A stretch of DNA of 9,719 nucleotides, taken from Sulfurimonas sp. GTDB taxonomy: Bacteria > Campylobacterota > Campylobacteria > Campylobacterales > Sulfurimonadaceae. Made by a program: the position numbers and the translations under genes. The stretch spans positions 1-9,719 of the forward strand of contig JAIOSY010000184.1 of assembly GCA_021107375.1 (NCBI GenBank). The letters are read 5' to 3'. The first letter of the stretch is position 1; the number at the start of each line of letters is the position of its first letter. The notes beneath the pieces are model-generated. The model was not told where the DNA came from, made no database searches, and worked only from the letters and a program-made list of their open reading frames with translations. Below, one piece after another: positions 1-9,640 of the stretch.

Positions 1-101
1 ATTATATTTGGTGCAATAACCATTAAAATTGCTAAAAGAACTAACATCACATCAACAAGTGGTGTAATATTTAGTTCAGGTGAATCTTCCCAATCATACA
101 T
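1..101 (-). CDS. TolR/ExbD-family proton-channel subunit, N-terminal part (runs off the window)
   Basis: Only the first 33 codons are present; the gene continues beyond base 1. The protein begins MYDWEDSPELNITPLVDVML and continues into a hydrophobic helix (residues about 15-31). This is the single N-terminal transmembrane segment of the ExbD/TolR family. Asp17, in the PLVDVML motif, matches the essential membrane aspartate that carries protons in this family (D23 in E. coli TolR, D25 in ExbD). In the family, the protein sits inside the TolQ/ExbB pentamer and couples proton flow to force on a periplasmic partner. The ATG lies 3 bases after the stop of the upstream tolQ/exbB-like gene, so the two are surely co-expressed. 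Sequence alone does not separate TolR from ExbD. Its position after atpC, as in Campylobacter, favours the Tol-Pal role by inference. Confidence 0.9.
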   Translation of the reverse strand, partial: MYDWEDSPELNITPLVDVMLVLLAILMVIAPNI

Positions 102-104
102 TAT

Positions 105-671
105 TTAATCTTTTCGAGCTAAAAGAGCATCACTTTGCATTTGTAAAAAACTAACCAATTCAAATGATTGTCTTTTTAATATTTGATGATATGTATAAGC
201 AAATATTGCTACAAAAATACCAGCAGCTGTTGCAATTAATGCATCTGAGACACCACTTGAAATTATAGACATACTACCACTTGTTTGACCAATATGAGTA
301 AAAGTATCTAATATAGATACAACAGTACCAAATAATCCAATAAAAGGTGTTGTAGAAGCAAATATAGAAAGAAGAGTAAGACCTTTAGTAGCCTCTTTTG
401 TAGCAGCCATCATAGCTAAATCTAAAATCTCTTTAGAAACAGTTTCACTTGTTTTAAGAAAATTGTTAAAAAAAGATTTATCACTTACAGTTGAAGCCCC
501 CATAAGTAATGCTTCAAAAGAAGCATTCTCACTAGAGAGCCAACTATTCAGAGAAAAATAGCGATAGAAAAACACCCAGTTCAATATTATAAAATATATT
601 GACAAAAGTGCCAAAACACCTATTGTAACTGGGTGACTTTTTAGATAAAAATCTATTAAATCGTTAGTCAT
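105..671 (-). CDS. TolQ/ExbB-family proton-channel protein (MotA/TolQ/ExbB)
   Basis: A 188-residue inner-membrane protein that forms the proton channel with the TolR/ExbD subunit encoded directly after it. Three membrane segments are visible: about residues 17-36, 99-121 and 136-160. The second contains the family signature TPFIGLFGTVVSILDTF (108-124). The third begins with SGVSDALIATAAGIFVAI (139-156), matching the GIAEALIATA region of E. coli TolQ/ExbB. The residue matching the conserved Glu of TM3 (E176 in E. coli ExbB) appears to be Asp143. The protein is shorter than E. coli TolQ (230 aa), mostly from smaller soluble parts. The ATG lies 3 bases after the atpC stop and no clear Shine-Dalgarno sequence precedes it, so translation may be coupled to atpC. 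Tol-Pal use (outer-membrane constriction at division) is inferred from context; a TonB-type ExbB is the alternative. Confidence 0.92.
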   Translation of the reverse strand: MTNDLIDFYLKSHPVTIGVLALLSIYFIILNWVFFYRYFSLNSWLSSENASFEALLMGASTVSDKSFFNNFLKTSETVSKEILDLAMMAATKEATKGLTLLSIFASTTPFIGLFGTVVSILDTFTHIGQTSGSMSIISSGVSDALIATAAGIFVAIFAYTYHQILKRQSFELVSFLQMQSDALLARKD

Positions 672-674
672 TAA

Positions 675-1067
675 TTATATTAAGCTTTGAGCAGCTGATT
701 CTATTCTAGCAGAAACAGAAGCGATTGCTGGGTTTGAATCTGCAATTGAGTTGATAAGCTCTTTTGCTTCTTCAAGTGCCTTAGCAATATCACTCTCATT
801 TTCACCACGAATAGCAACAGCACCTTCTACTAATACAATTATTTTTTCTTCATCAACATTAACTACACCCCAGTTGATTAAGATTGACTCGACTGATTTA
901 TCTTCTTTTTCAATGTCAATAACACCCGCATCCAACAAAGTTGCAAGTGAAAAATGATGTGCTAGAACGCCAAATTCTCCCTCTTCACCAGGAAGAGTTA
1001 CACTAATAGCCTCACCATTAAAGATTTGCCCATTAGGAGTTAGAATTTCAAGTTTTAACTTATCCAT
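675..1067 (-). CDS. atpC: ATP synthase F1 epsilon subunit
   Basis: A 130-residue central-stalk subunit of the F1 sector, which links gamma to the c-ring and can inhibit ATP hydrolysis through its C-terminal helices. The N-terminal beta-sandwich (about 1-85) is recognisable from LEILTPNGQIFNGEAISVTLPGEEGEFGVL, split here as LEILTPNGQIF (6-16) and VTLPGEEGEFGVLAHH (23-38), the classic epsilon signature. The C-terminal part (about 90-130) is Ala/Glu rich and helical, as in the usual helical hairpin. Length is near the family norm. The start is well placed: AAGGA lies 5 bases before the ATG. The gene follows atpD by 20 bases and ends 3 bases before the tolQ/exbB-like gene, so it closes the ATP synthase block. 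Confidence 0.97.
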   Translation of the reverse strand: MDKLKLEILTPNGQIFNGEAISVTLPGEEGEFGVLAHHFSLATLLDAGVIDIEKEDKSVESILINWGVVNVDEEKIIVLVEGAVAIRGENESDIAKALEEAKELINSIADSNPAIASVSARIESAAQSLI

Positions 1068-1087
1068 TTCAGTCCTTTAGTTATGAA

Positions 1088-3381
<2,294 letters not shown>

Positions 3382-3391
3382 AAAGTTTTCC

Positions 3392-4909
3392 TTATGCTAC
3401 TACAAAGCTAGCTTTAAATTCTTCAAGTGCTTTGATCATCAGTGCTTTAGTATCATCATCTACTTTAGAAGTGCTTCTAATATTCTCAAAAATTTGAGGG
3501 TAAGATGCTTCAATAAATGGATACATTTCAGCTTCAAATCTAACAACATTTGATGCATCCATATCATCTAAGAAACCTTCATTACCAGCAAAAATAATAG
3601 CAACTTGTTTTTCAGCAGATAGTGGAGAGAAAGGTCCTTGTTTAAGAACTTCTACCATTCTTTGTCCACGCTCTAGTTGATTACGAGATGTTTCATCAAG
3701 ATCAGATGCAAACTGAGCAAATGCTTGAAGTTCACGATACTGAGCAAGGTCAAGTCTTAGTGTACCAGCAACTTGCTTAGTAGCTTTAATCTGAGCAGCA
3801 CCACCAACACGAGAAACTGAAAGACCAACATTAATTGCTGGACGAACACCCGAGTTAAATAGTTCAGTTTCAAGGAAAATCTGACCATCTGTAATAGAGA
3901 TAACATTAGTTGGAATATATGCCGCAACATCACCAGCTTGTGTTTCAATAATAGGAAGTGCAGTTAAAGAACCTGCTCCATCTTCATCACAAACTTTCGC
4001 AGCTCTTTCAAGTAAACGAGAGTGAATATAAAAAACATCACCAGGATAAGCTTCACGACCTGGAGGACGACGAAGAATAAGTGAAATCTCACGGTATGCA
4101 ACTGCATGTTTAGTTAAGTCATCATATACGATTAAACCATGTCTAGCGTTATCACGGAAGTATTCACCCATAGTAACACCAGTATATGGAGCTAAAAATT
4201 GAAGTGCTGCAGCATCAGAACCACATGAAGATACAACAATTGTATATTCCATTGCACCATGTTCTTCTAAACGACGAACAATTTGAGCAACAGTTGATTC
4301 TTTTTGACCGATTGCTACATAAATACAAGAAACGCCATTACCTTTTTGGTTAATGATTGCATCAATTGCAACTGTAGTTTTACCAGTTTGTCTATCACCA
4401 ATAATAAGCTCTCTTTGACCTCTTCCGATTGGAACAAGTGCATCAATTGCTTTAATACCAGTTGCTAATGGCTCATGAACAGATTTTCTATTCATAATTC
4501 CAGGTGCTTTTTCTTCAACGAAACGACTTTCAGTTGTCTCAATAGGACCTTTACCATCAATAGGCTCACCAAGTGCATTTACAACACGACCAAGAAGTGC
4601 ATCACCAACAGGAACTTTAAGTAGTTTCCCTAAACGCTTAACACTCATACCTTCACGAAGTTCAGTACCAGCACCAAGGATAACAACACCTACAGCACTT
4701 TCTTCAAGGTTCATAACTAAACCTTGAGTTCCATCTTCGAACTCTACCATCTCACCAGCCATAACATTGCTTAGTCCGTAAACTTGTGCAACACCATCAG
4801 CATAAGAAACAATCTTACCTGTTTCATTAATATCAACACTCAGTTCAAAGTTGTCAATACGCTCTTTAATTATTGAGCTGATTTCATCAGCTTGAATTTT
4901 TGCTACCAC
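3392..4909 (-). CDS. atpA: ATP synthase F1 alpha subunit
   Basis: A 505-residue non-catalytic nucleotide-binding subunit that alternates with beta in the F1 hexamer. Seen in order: an N-terminal helix (about 1-20) that would contact the delta subunit, the beta-barrel (about 25-95), the P-loop GDRQTGKT (171-178), the Walker B-like strand [11 protein letters not shown] (258-268), the [12 protein letters not shown] segment (280-291), and [13 protein letters not shown] (361-373). Arg367 in the last segment matches the arginine finger that reaches into the beta site (R376 in E. coli). Length is normal. The start codon is GTG, with AGGAG placed so that about 7 bases separate GGAG from it. The gene follows atpH by 21 bases. 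Confidence 0.97.
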   Translation of the reverse strand: MVAKIQADEISSIIKERIDNFELSVDINETGKIVSYADGVAQVYGLSNVMAGEMVEFEDGTQGLVMNLEESAVGVVILGAGTELREGMSVKRLGKLLKVPVGDALLGRVVNALGEPIDGKGPIETTESRFVEEKAPGIMNRKSVHEPLATGIKAIDALVPIGRGQRELIIGDRQTGKTTVAIDAIINQKGNGVSCIYVAIGQKESTVAQIVRRLEEHGAMEYTIVVSSCGSDAAALQFLAPYTGVTMGEYFRDNARHGLIVYDDLTKHAVAYREISLILRRPPGREAYPGDVFYIHSRLLERAAKVCDEDGAGSLTALPIIETQAGDVAAYIPTNVISITDGQIFLETELFNSGVRPAINVGLSVSRVGGAAQIKATKQVAGTLRLDLAQYRELQAFAQFASDLDETSRNQLERGQRMVEVLKQGPFSPLSAEKQVAIIFAGNEGFLDDMDASNVVRFEAEMYPFIEASYPQIFENIRSTSKVDDDTKALMIKALEEFKASFVVA

Positions 4910-4930
4910 TATTGTTCTCCTCTTATGAAG

Positions 4931-5464
4931 TTAAATTGCTTTTACTATATGTTCTATTATTTGACTATTGATTCTAGTTTTAGAAAAATTAATCTCTATT
5001 CCTAAATCTTCTACATCTACTTTAATACCATTAAAATCATTTTTAACAAATTCAAGAGATATATTTAAATCAAATTTCTTACTTAAACCTTTACTTAATT
5101 CTTCTATTACCTTAGTGTCAATATCACTATCACTATAAATAATACCAGTATAAATTTTTGTTGAAGCAGCAACATTTTTTCTTAATTCCTCTGCTATAGC
5201 AGGGATAATATTAATACGCTTATTCTCAACAAGTAGTTTAATTAAATTATTAACTTGACCAGAGTTAGCTGATTTAACTGCCTCTAGTAATATTTCTAAT
5301 TTATCATTTATATCAACATTAGGATTGTCTATTATTTGTACAAATTTATCATTTTTAAAAGATTTTGCCAAAACAGAAAATATATCCGTCATATTTTGAA
5401 TTGATTCTACATCAGAACCACTAGTAAGAGCTTTGATATATCTTTTTGCGATTAACTCTTCCAT
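4931..5464 (-). CDS. atpH: ATP synthase F1 delta subunit (OSCP-like)
   Basis: A 177-residue peripheral-stalk subunit that ties the top of the alpha3beta3 hexamer to the b/b' stalk. The N-terminal helical domain starts MEELIAKRYIKALTSG (1-16), matching the A.RYA.AL opening of the family. LIKLLVENKRINIIPAI (75-91) matches the conserved LL.ENKR segment. The C-terminal part has LGIEINFSKTRINSQI (153-168), close to the family ending (G..ID.S...RL). Length is the usual 175-180. The ATG follows the atpF stop directly (TAAATG), with AAGG in the last codons of atpF as a possible ribosome binding site, so translation is probably coupled. Confidence 0.94.
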   Translation of the reverse strand: MEELIAKRYIKALTSGSDVESIQNMTDIFSVLAKSFKNDKFVQIIDNPNVDINDKLEILLEAVKSANSGQVNNLIKLLVENKRINIIPAIAEELRKNVAASTKIYTGIIYSDSDIDTKVIEELSKGLSKKFDLNISLEFVKNDFNGIKVDVEDLGIEINFSKTRINSQIIEHIVKAI

Positions 5465-5977
5465 TTACGCCACCTTCTTCAAGATAACATTAGCCATAGC
5501 TTCTTTATCGAAACTATCACTACTTTGACTTAACACATCATTCAACACATCTTCAACAACAGTACGAACCATTTTTCTTTGTTCAAACTCAGTCAGCATA
5601 GCATTTTGTTTCACTAAAATTTCTAATTCAACCTCACACTGTGCCATCATATTGTCATTAATGATTTTATTCTCTTTTTTTGAAGACACAGCTAACTCTT
5701 CTGCAAACTTTTCAGCATCAGAAATTTTAGCAAGAGCTTCTTTTTTAAAAGCAATTGTCTCACTTAACTTATCTTGAACTTTTTGCAATTCATCAGAGAT
5801 ACCCTGACTTCTTGAAGCAAAATAGCTTTTGATAGGTTCTGCAACTAGGTACCAAACAAGTCCAGCGAAAAGTAAAAAGTTTACAGTTCTCTGAATAATA
5901 TCTGTACCCCCATGTTCTGCATTAGATGCTAATGCAAAAGTCGACATAGCCAGTATAAGTACTAAAATTCTACTCAC
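5465..5977 (-). CDS. atpF: ATP synthase Fo b subunit with signal-peptide-like N-terminus
   Basis: A 170-residue peripheral-stalk subunit. Two hydrophobic stretches are visible. Residues 3-17 look like a signal peptide (short basic start, then ILVLILAMSTFALA, with possible cleavage after ALA or SNA around 17-20). Residues 32-47 (VNFLLFAGLVWYLVAE) are the true membrane anchor and match the usual b-subunit N-terminus. From about 55 onward the protein is charged and helical with Lys/Glu heptads, as expected for the coiled-coil stalk. The start is GTG, supported by AAGGA 6 bases upstream; an overlapping ATG is out of frame. It lies 9 bases after atpF' and pairs with it as a b/b' heterodimer by inference. 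Confidence 0.93.
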   Translation of the reverse strand: MSRILVLILAMSTFALASNAEHGGTDIIQRTVNFLLFAGLVWYLVAEPIKSYFASRSQGISDELQKVQDKLSETIAFKKEALAKISDAEKFAEELAVSSKKENKIINDNMMAQCEVELEILVKQNAMLTEFEQRKMVRTVVEDVLNDVLSQSSDSFDKEAMANVILKKVA

Positions 5978-5986
5978 ATCACATCC

Positions 5987-6409
5987 TTATATTTGACTAA
6001 ATTTAGCTTTAACAGCTTCTTTGAAAAGTGGAACTTGTGATATTAAATCACTATTCAACTCATCTTTAGATTTAGCAAGAGATTTCTCAAATTCTAAATA
6101 CTCACTAGCTAATTCAGCGCGTCTCGCCTCTAATTTACTGTCAGCTAATTCCTTAGCATCCGCAATAACTTTCTCTCTTAGGGCCGCAGCATCTAGTTTA
6201 GCGTTTACAATTATTGATTCAGCTTTTGAATTTAACTCATTGATTTCATCATCATTAGAACCTACTTTATCTAGATCTTTTTTGATATCTGCATCTCGTT
6301 TATTCATATAACTAAATAATGGATTATAAAGCCAACTGTTTAAAACGGCTATAAGCGAAAGAAATACAACAAATGTAGCCAAAAGTAGTATCGGATTTAT
6401 ATCTAACAT
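5987..6409 (-). CDS. atpF': ATP synthase Fo b' subunit
   Basis: A 140-residue second b-type stalk subunit and the first gene of the ATP synthase block. One membrane helix is visible at about residues 5-26 (INPILLLATFVVFLSLIAVL and following). The PLFSYMNKRDADIKKDLDKV segment (30-49) matches the family region where the stalk leaves the membrane. The rest is an Ala/Lys/Glu-rich coiled coil (about 50-130). Having two different b-like genes in a row, one short and one longer, is known from Campylobacterota and from photosynthetic organisms, where the two form a heterodimer. The start has a strong AGGAGGT 3 bases before the ATG. There is no signal-peptide-like extension, unlike atpF next to it. 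Confidence 0.93.
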   Translation of the reverse strand: MLDINPILLLATFVVFLSLIAVLNSWLYNPLFSYMNKRDADIKKDLDKVGSNDDEINELNSKAESIIVNAKLDAAALREKVIADAKELADSKLEARRAELASEYLEFEKSLAKSKDELNSDLISQVPLFKEAVKAKFSQI

Positions 6410-6412
6410 AGC

Positions 6413-6419
6413 ACCTCCT
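6413..6419 (-). promoter_or_regulatory. Strong ribosome binding site of atpF'
   Basis: AGGAGGT, a near-perfect anti-16S match, lies 3 bases before the atpF' ATG. It is the strongest such site in the window and fits a highly expressed first gene of an operon. Confidence 0.8.
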
Positions 6420-6431
6420 AAAAGTTGCGTG

Positions 6432-6437
6432 ATTATA
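6432..6437 (-). promoter_or_regulatory. Promoter -10 element of the ATP synthase operon
   Basis: A perfect TATAAT lies 22 bases before the atpF' start codon and about 12 bases before its ribosome binding site. Transcription would start near 6425. I see no TTGACA-like -35 box about 17 bases upstream. The upstream region is instead T/A-rich with runs of T, as is typical of the housekeeping promoters of Campylobacter and Helicobacter. It is the only good promoter candidate between parB and tolR/exbD, so atpF' to tolR/exbD is probably one transcription unit. Assignment is by consensus only. Confidence 0.65.
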
Positions 6438-6473
6438 CTACGATAAAATTGAAAGGATAGTTAAAGTAAAGAA

Positions 6474-6494
6474 AAATTTGTAAATTTGTAAATT
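6474..6494 (-). repeat. Short AT-rich tandem repeat (8-base unit) upstream of the atp promoter
   Basis: The plus strand shows aaatttgt twice in a row followed by aaatt, about 2.6 copies of an 8-base unit. It lies 37 bases upstream of the -10 element, just after the parB stop. It could act as an AT-rich upstream activating tract or be chance in AT-rich spacer DNA. Because AAATTT is self-complementary, a weak A/T hairpin is also possible, but it is too unstable to call a terminator. Confidence 0.5.
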
Positions 6495-6504
6495 ATTTTT
6501 AAAA

Positions 6505-7347
6505 TTATTTCACAAAATATTTTAAAAAGTCCTCAATTTGATTTTCATTATCAAATTCTATAGTCACTTTGTTTTTAGAAGTTTTAGCTTTTAAACCGAG
6601 ATTTTCAAATCTATTTTTTAAATTTGAAAAATTATATTGAGGCTGTATAGATTTTTTAATTTCGACAACTCTATCAGATTTCATATTTTTTATCATAGAT
6701 TCAACTTCTCTAACAGTAAGTTTTTGACCAATAATAGAATTTACAATAAGTTGTTGTTGTTTTTCATCCAAAGCAACTAAAACTTTAGCATGCCCCGCTG
6801 TTATTTTTTTCTCTAACAAAGCTTTTTGTGTTTTAAATGATAACTGAAGTAATCTTAATGTATTTGTAATATGGGTTCTACTTTTATAAATCATATTAGA
6901 TAACTCTTCATGTGTTATTTGATGTAATTTAATAAGTTCTTCATAAGCAAGTGCTAATTCTATTGCATTTAACTCTTCTCTTTGAATATTTTCAATAAGA
7001 GCCAATTTTCTCATCTTTTCATCATCACTATTAATTAAAATACAACGAATTGTTTTTAACTTAGCAAGTTTTGATGCTCTTAATCTTCTTTCCCCAGCAA
7101 CTAATATATATCCATCTAAATCTTGTGCTACAACTATTGGTTGAAGTAAACCATCATTTTTAATTGATTCAGCTAATTCCAATAAAGAATTTTCATCAAA
7201 TGTTTTTCTAGGCTGAAATGGATTTGCTCTAATATCTTTTAAAGATAGTTCAAAAACAGAATCTTTTTGGGTACCCTCATTCTCATAAGCTTCATCCATT
7301 TCACCCAAAAGTGCATCTAATCCTCTTCCTAATGCCATTGATTTCAT
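6505..7347 (-). CDS. parB: Chromosome-partitioning protein ParB (Spo0J family)
   Basis: A 280-residue DNA-binding CTPase that loads at parS sites near the replication origin and spreads as a clamp; ParA acts on it to segregate the origin. Visible parts are the conserved opening MALGRGLDALLGE (4-16), the N-terminal domain starting LSLKDIRANPFQPRKTF (34-50), the CTP-binding motif GERRLRA (85-91), ENIQREELN (119-127), a helix-turn-helix region (about 143-172, containing SRTHITNTLRLLQL) and ITAGHAKVL (182-190). The C-terminal 40 residues would be the dimerisation domain. The first ATG (7347) overlaps the parA stop as TAATG. The second (7338) gives the family-typical MALGRG start, and neither has a clear Shine-Dalgarno sequence. 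By eye I find no parS palindrome in the window. Confidence 0.95.
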   Translation of the reverse strand: MKSMALGRGLDALLGEMDEAYENEGTQKDSVFELSLKDIRANPFQPRKTFDENSLLELAESIKNDGLLQPIVVAQDLDGYILVAGERRLRASKLAKLKTIRCILINSDDEKMRKLALIENIQREELNAIELALAYEELIKLHQITHEELSNMIYKSRTHITNTLRLLQLSFKTQKALLEKKITAGHAKVLVALDEKQQQLIVNSIIGQKLTVREVESMIKNMKSDRVVEIKKSIQPQYNFSNLKNRFENLGLKAKTSKNKVTIEFDNENQIEDFLKYFVK

Positions 7348-8129
7348 TATTTTATAATCGCTTGTGCTAAATTTTGATAAGCGATAGAACCACTAGATTT
7401 TACATCATATAAAATTGCAGGTTTACCAAATGATGGAGATTCGGCAAGTTTTACATTTCTTGGAACAACTATATATTTGTTATTTTCATCTTTAAAAAGC
7501 TTACCTTTAAAATGTTGTTTTAAATCTGCAAAAACTTGTTTTGAAAGATTATTTTGAGAAGAGAACATTGTTGGGATAAACCCTTTTATACTCAGTTTCG
7601 GATTTATCGACTTTCTAACTAATTTAACTGTATTTAATAATTGAGCTAAACCTTCAAGTGCAAAAAATTCACACTGAATAGGGATAAGAACAGAATTTGA
7701 AGCTGAAAGTGCATTAATTGTCATTGGTCCAAGAGCTGGAGGTGAGTCTATGATAATATAATCATAATCTTTTTTAATATTTGCTATCGCTTTTTTTAAA
7801 ACCAATTCACGACCTTTAGCATTATCAGCATCATAATACTCTTTCTCTATACCAACCAAACCAATATTTGATGGAGCAAGATGAAGTGTTGGTAAATCTG
7901 ATTTTAAGATTATCTCTTTAAGTTTTTTTGTACCAATTAAAACATGATAAATATTAAACTCATAATCATTTCTATGAAAACCTAAAGATGTAGTGGCATT
8001 AGCTTGTGGATCGGCATCTATCAAAAGCACTTTTTTCTCAGCTACTGCAAGTGAAGCAGCTAAGTTTACAGCAGTAGTTGTTTTACCAACTCCACCCTTT
8101 TGATTTGCAATTACTATTACTTCACTCAT
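7347..8129 (-). CDS. parA: Chromosome-partitioning ATPase ParA (Soj family)
   Basis: A 260-residue deviant Walker-type ATPase that binds the nucleoid and, with ParB, moves the origin region. The signature lysine loop is QKGGVGKTT (10-18), followed by Walker A' LLIDADPQANAT (35-46) and Walker B YDYIIIDSPPALG (122-134). There is no N-terminal helix-turn-helix domain, so it is the short chromosomal type rather than the long plasmid type. Length is usual for Soj. The ATG overlaps the birA stop as ATGA, and the stop overlaps the parB start, so birA, parA and parB are probably translated in a coupled way. Alternatives such as MinD are ruled out by the parB neighbour and by the absence of a MinD-type C-terminal amphipathic helix. 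Confidence 0.96.
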   Translation of the reverse strand: MSEVIVIANQKGGVGKTTTAVNLAASLAVAEKKVLLIDADPQANATTSLGFHRNDYEFNIYHVLIGTKKLKEIILKSDLPTLHLAPSNIGLVGIEKEYYDADNAKGRELVLKKAIANIKKDYDYIIIDSPPALGPMTINALSASNSVLIPIQCEFFALEGLAQLLNTVKLVRKSINPKLSIKGFIPTMFSSQNNLSKQVFADLKQHFKGKLFKDENNKYIVVPRNVKLAESPSFGKPAILYDVKSSGSIAYQNLAQAIIK

Positions 8130-8761
8130 CTTGTGCTATATATCCTCTCACCGTTAATTATTATTGAGCCATCATCTTGAAGATTGGCATCACCTAAAGA
8201 AATTTTCAAAGTATTATTGTGTGTAAAAAAATTCTGATTACGATGAAATTCTACCTTATATTTACTAAAAACTTGCTTCCATGAAATCTTTTTTTCTATT
8301 ATTTTAAAATATTTATTTACTAATTGTTCTTTAGAAATAGTTATATCTAATATTGAAAAACCATTTGGAGAATTAACTAAATTTAACCCAACACCACAAA
8401 TTATGGTATTTGAAACCACATTTGTAATCATTCCACCCACTTTTAAATCATCAATATAAAAATCATTTGGCCATTTTAACCAAACAGATGAATTTAAATT
8501 ATTTAACACATCTTTTAAAAGATACGCGAAATATATAGAACTTGATTCTAACTTTAAATCTTTTGGTAAATCTTTTAAATCAATAGCAAAAGATAAAAAC
8601 AGATTTCCCTCCATCCCTTTCCAAGAATTATCTCGACTACCTATTCCATCAGTTTGAATATCTGAGATTACGGCATGTGGAAATTGTAAGTTTTTATTTT
8701 TTAGTAACTCTTTTAGATAACTTTGTGTTGAGCCTACTGTTTTAAGATAAGTAGTCTTCAA
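8126..8761 (-). CDS. birA: Biotin--[acetyl-CoA carboxylase] ligase, catalytic-only type
   Basis: A 211-residue enzyme that makes biotinyl-AMP and transfers biotin to the carrier protein of acetyl-CoA carboxylase. The catalytic core starts at once with TVGSTQSYLKEL (8-19). It shows the adenylate-binding loop in the form TDGIGSRDNSW (37-47; E. coli has GRGRRGRKW), LKWPND (95-100), KVGGMI (107-112) and GVGLNLV (123-129). The winged-helix domain of E. coli BirA is absent, so it should not act as a biotin-operon repressor. A small C-terminal domain follows (about 180-211). The start is TTG, 20 bases inside the end of fmt. The frame is closed by a stop two codons upstream and the first in-frame ATG would lie far inside, so TTG is the best choice. 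Confidence 0.9.
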   Translation of the reverse strand: MKTTYLKTVGSTQSYLKELLKNKNLQFPHAVISDIQTDGIGSRDNSWKGMEGNLFLSFAIDLKDLPKDLKLESSSIYFAYLLKDVLNNLNSSVWLKWPNDFYIDDLKVGGMITNVVSNTIICGVGLNLVNSPNGFSILDITISKEQLVNKYFKIIEKKISWKQVFSKYKVEFHRNQNFFTHNNTLKISLGDANLQDDGSIIINGERIYSTR

Positions 8762-9635
8762 CAGTTAATCTTTTTCCATTTATATAAGAGATAATATCAA
8801 CCTCTTTTTTAGATGGTGCTTGAACGCTAAAAATTCTAACACTTCCCTTTTCACATCCAACAACTATACTTTTATCTTCTATCTTTAAAATTAAACCTAT
8901 TTTATTTGAACTTAGATTTTCTTCTAGTTTAATATTTTTTAGTTTTAATCCACTCTCAAGATAAATTCCAGGCCAAGGTGTAAATGCTCTATATTTATTA
9001 TAAAGTTCATTTACATTTTTAAACTCAACCTCACCATCAGCTTTAGTAATTTTACTGCAATGTGTTGATAAAGTGTTATCTTGTGGTTTAGGCGTATATG
9101 AATTAAAATTTTGAAGTACATCAACAGTTAATCCACATGCCAAGCTTGTTAATCTATTAAACAAATTTTCAACCATCTCATCTGAGGGAACGGCTATAGT
9201 ATCTATCTTTAAAATATCACCAGTATCTAATCCTGCTTCCATAAGCATTGCTGTAACACCAGTTTGTTTATCATCATTAAGAAGAGTTTGTTGTATTGGA
9301 CTTGCTCCTCTATACTGAGGTAATATAGAAGCATGAAGATTTATACAAGGTGCATGGTTTAAAATAGCTTGAGGAAGAATTTGTCCGTATGCTGCTACCA
9401 CTATATAATCACACTCTATTTTTAAAAGTTCATTTACTGTATCTTCATCACGAAGTCTAGTTGGTTGATAAACATCAATCTCATTCGCACATGCCAAAGT
9501 TTTTACAACAGGAGGTGTCATAAGCTTTTTTCTACCAACTGGTTTATCTGGTTGAGTATAAACAGCTACTACCTCTATATTACTTTCATCAATCAAAGTT
9601 TTTAGTATAGCTTCTGCATAATCAGGCGTACCCAT
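8742..9635 (-). CDS. fmt: Methionyl-tRNA formyltransferase, with a disrupted or atypical start
   Basis: Transfers a formyl group from 10-formyl-tetrahydrofolate to initiator Met-tRNA. From the ATG at 9635 (297 aa) the N-terminal domain shows MGTPDYAE (1-8), VYTQPDKPVGRKK (25-37), AAYGQILP (81-88), INLHASILPQYRGASPIQ (98-115) and GLDTGDIL (135-142). Asn99, His101 and Asp137 match the catalytic triad N106/H108/D144 of E. coli. The C-terminal domain has RAFTPWPGIYL (216-226), also typical. The family normally begins with a beta strand ending in IIFMGTP. Here ATA ATC TTT precede this ATG in frame, and TAA precedes them. An ATG at 9650 with AAGG 7 bases upstream would be the natural start (302 codons) if codon 2 were not TAA. 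The ATG at 9635 has no Shine-Dalgarno sequence. The body is intact, so I keep it as a CDS with an unsettled start. Confidence 0.88.
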   Translation of the reverse strand: MGTPDYAEAILKTLIDESNIEVVAVYTQPDKPVGRKKLMTPPVVKTLACANEIDVYQPTRLRDEDTVNELLKIECDYIVVAAYGQILPQAILNHAPCINLHASILPQYRGASPIQQTLLNDDKQTGVTAMLMEAGLDTGDILKIDTIAVPSDEMVENLFNRLTSLACGLTVDVLQNFNSYTPKPQDNTLSTHCSKITKADGEVEFKNVNELYNKYRAFTPWPGIYLESGLKLKNIKLEENLSSNKIGLILKIEDKSIVVGCEKGSVRIFSVQAPSKKEVDIISYINGKRLTVEDYLS

Positions 9636-9640
9636 AAAGA

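Noticed and set aside
751..957. A plus-strand open frame of 68 codons
   Set aside because: It lies wholly antisense to atpC, has Ser/Thr-rich low-complexity translation typical of a reverse-strand shadow, and has no ribosome binding site or recognisable domain.
6021..6311. A plus-strand open frame of 96 codons
   Set aside because: It is antisense to the coiled-coil part of atpF'. Its Ser/Leu/Ala-rich translation is what the reverse of Lys/Glu/Ala codons gives, with no domain visible.
6470..6504. Possible terminator after parB
   Set aside because: Only an A/T stem with a two-base loop can be drawn. It lacks G/C pairs, so it would not be stable enough to call an intrinsic terminator.
6505..8129. 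parS sites expected near parAB
   Set aside because: I looked by eye for the TGTTTCACGTGAAACA palindrome and found no full or near-full copy here. Partial matches such as the one near 440 are not palindromic.
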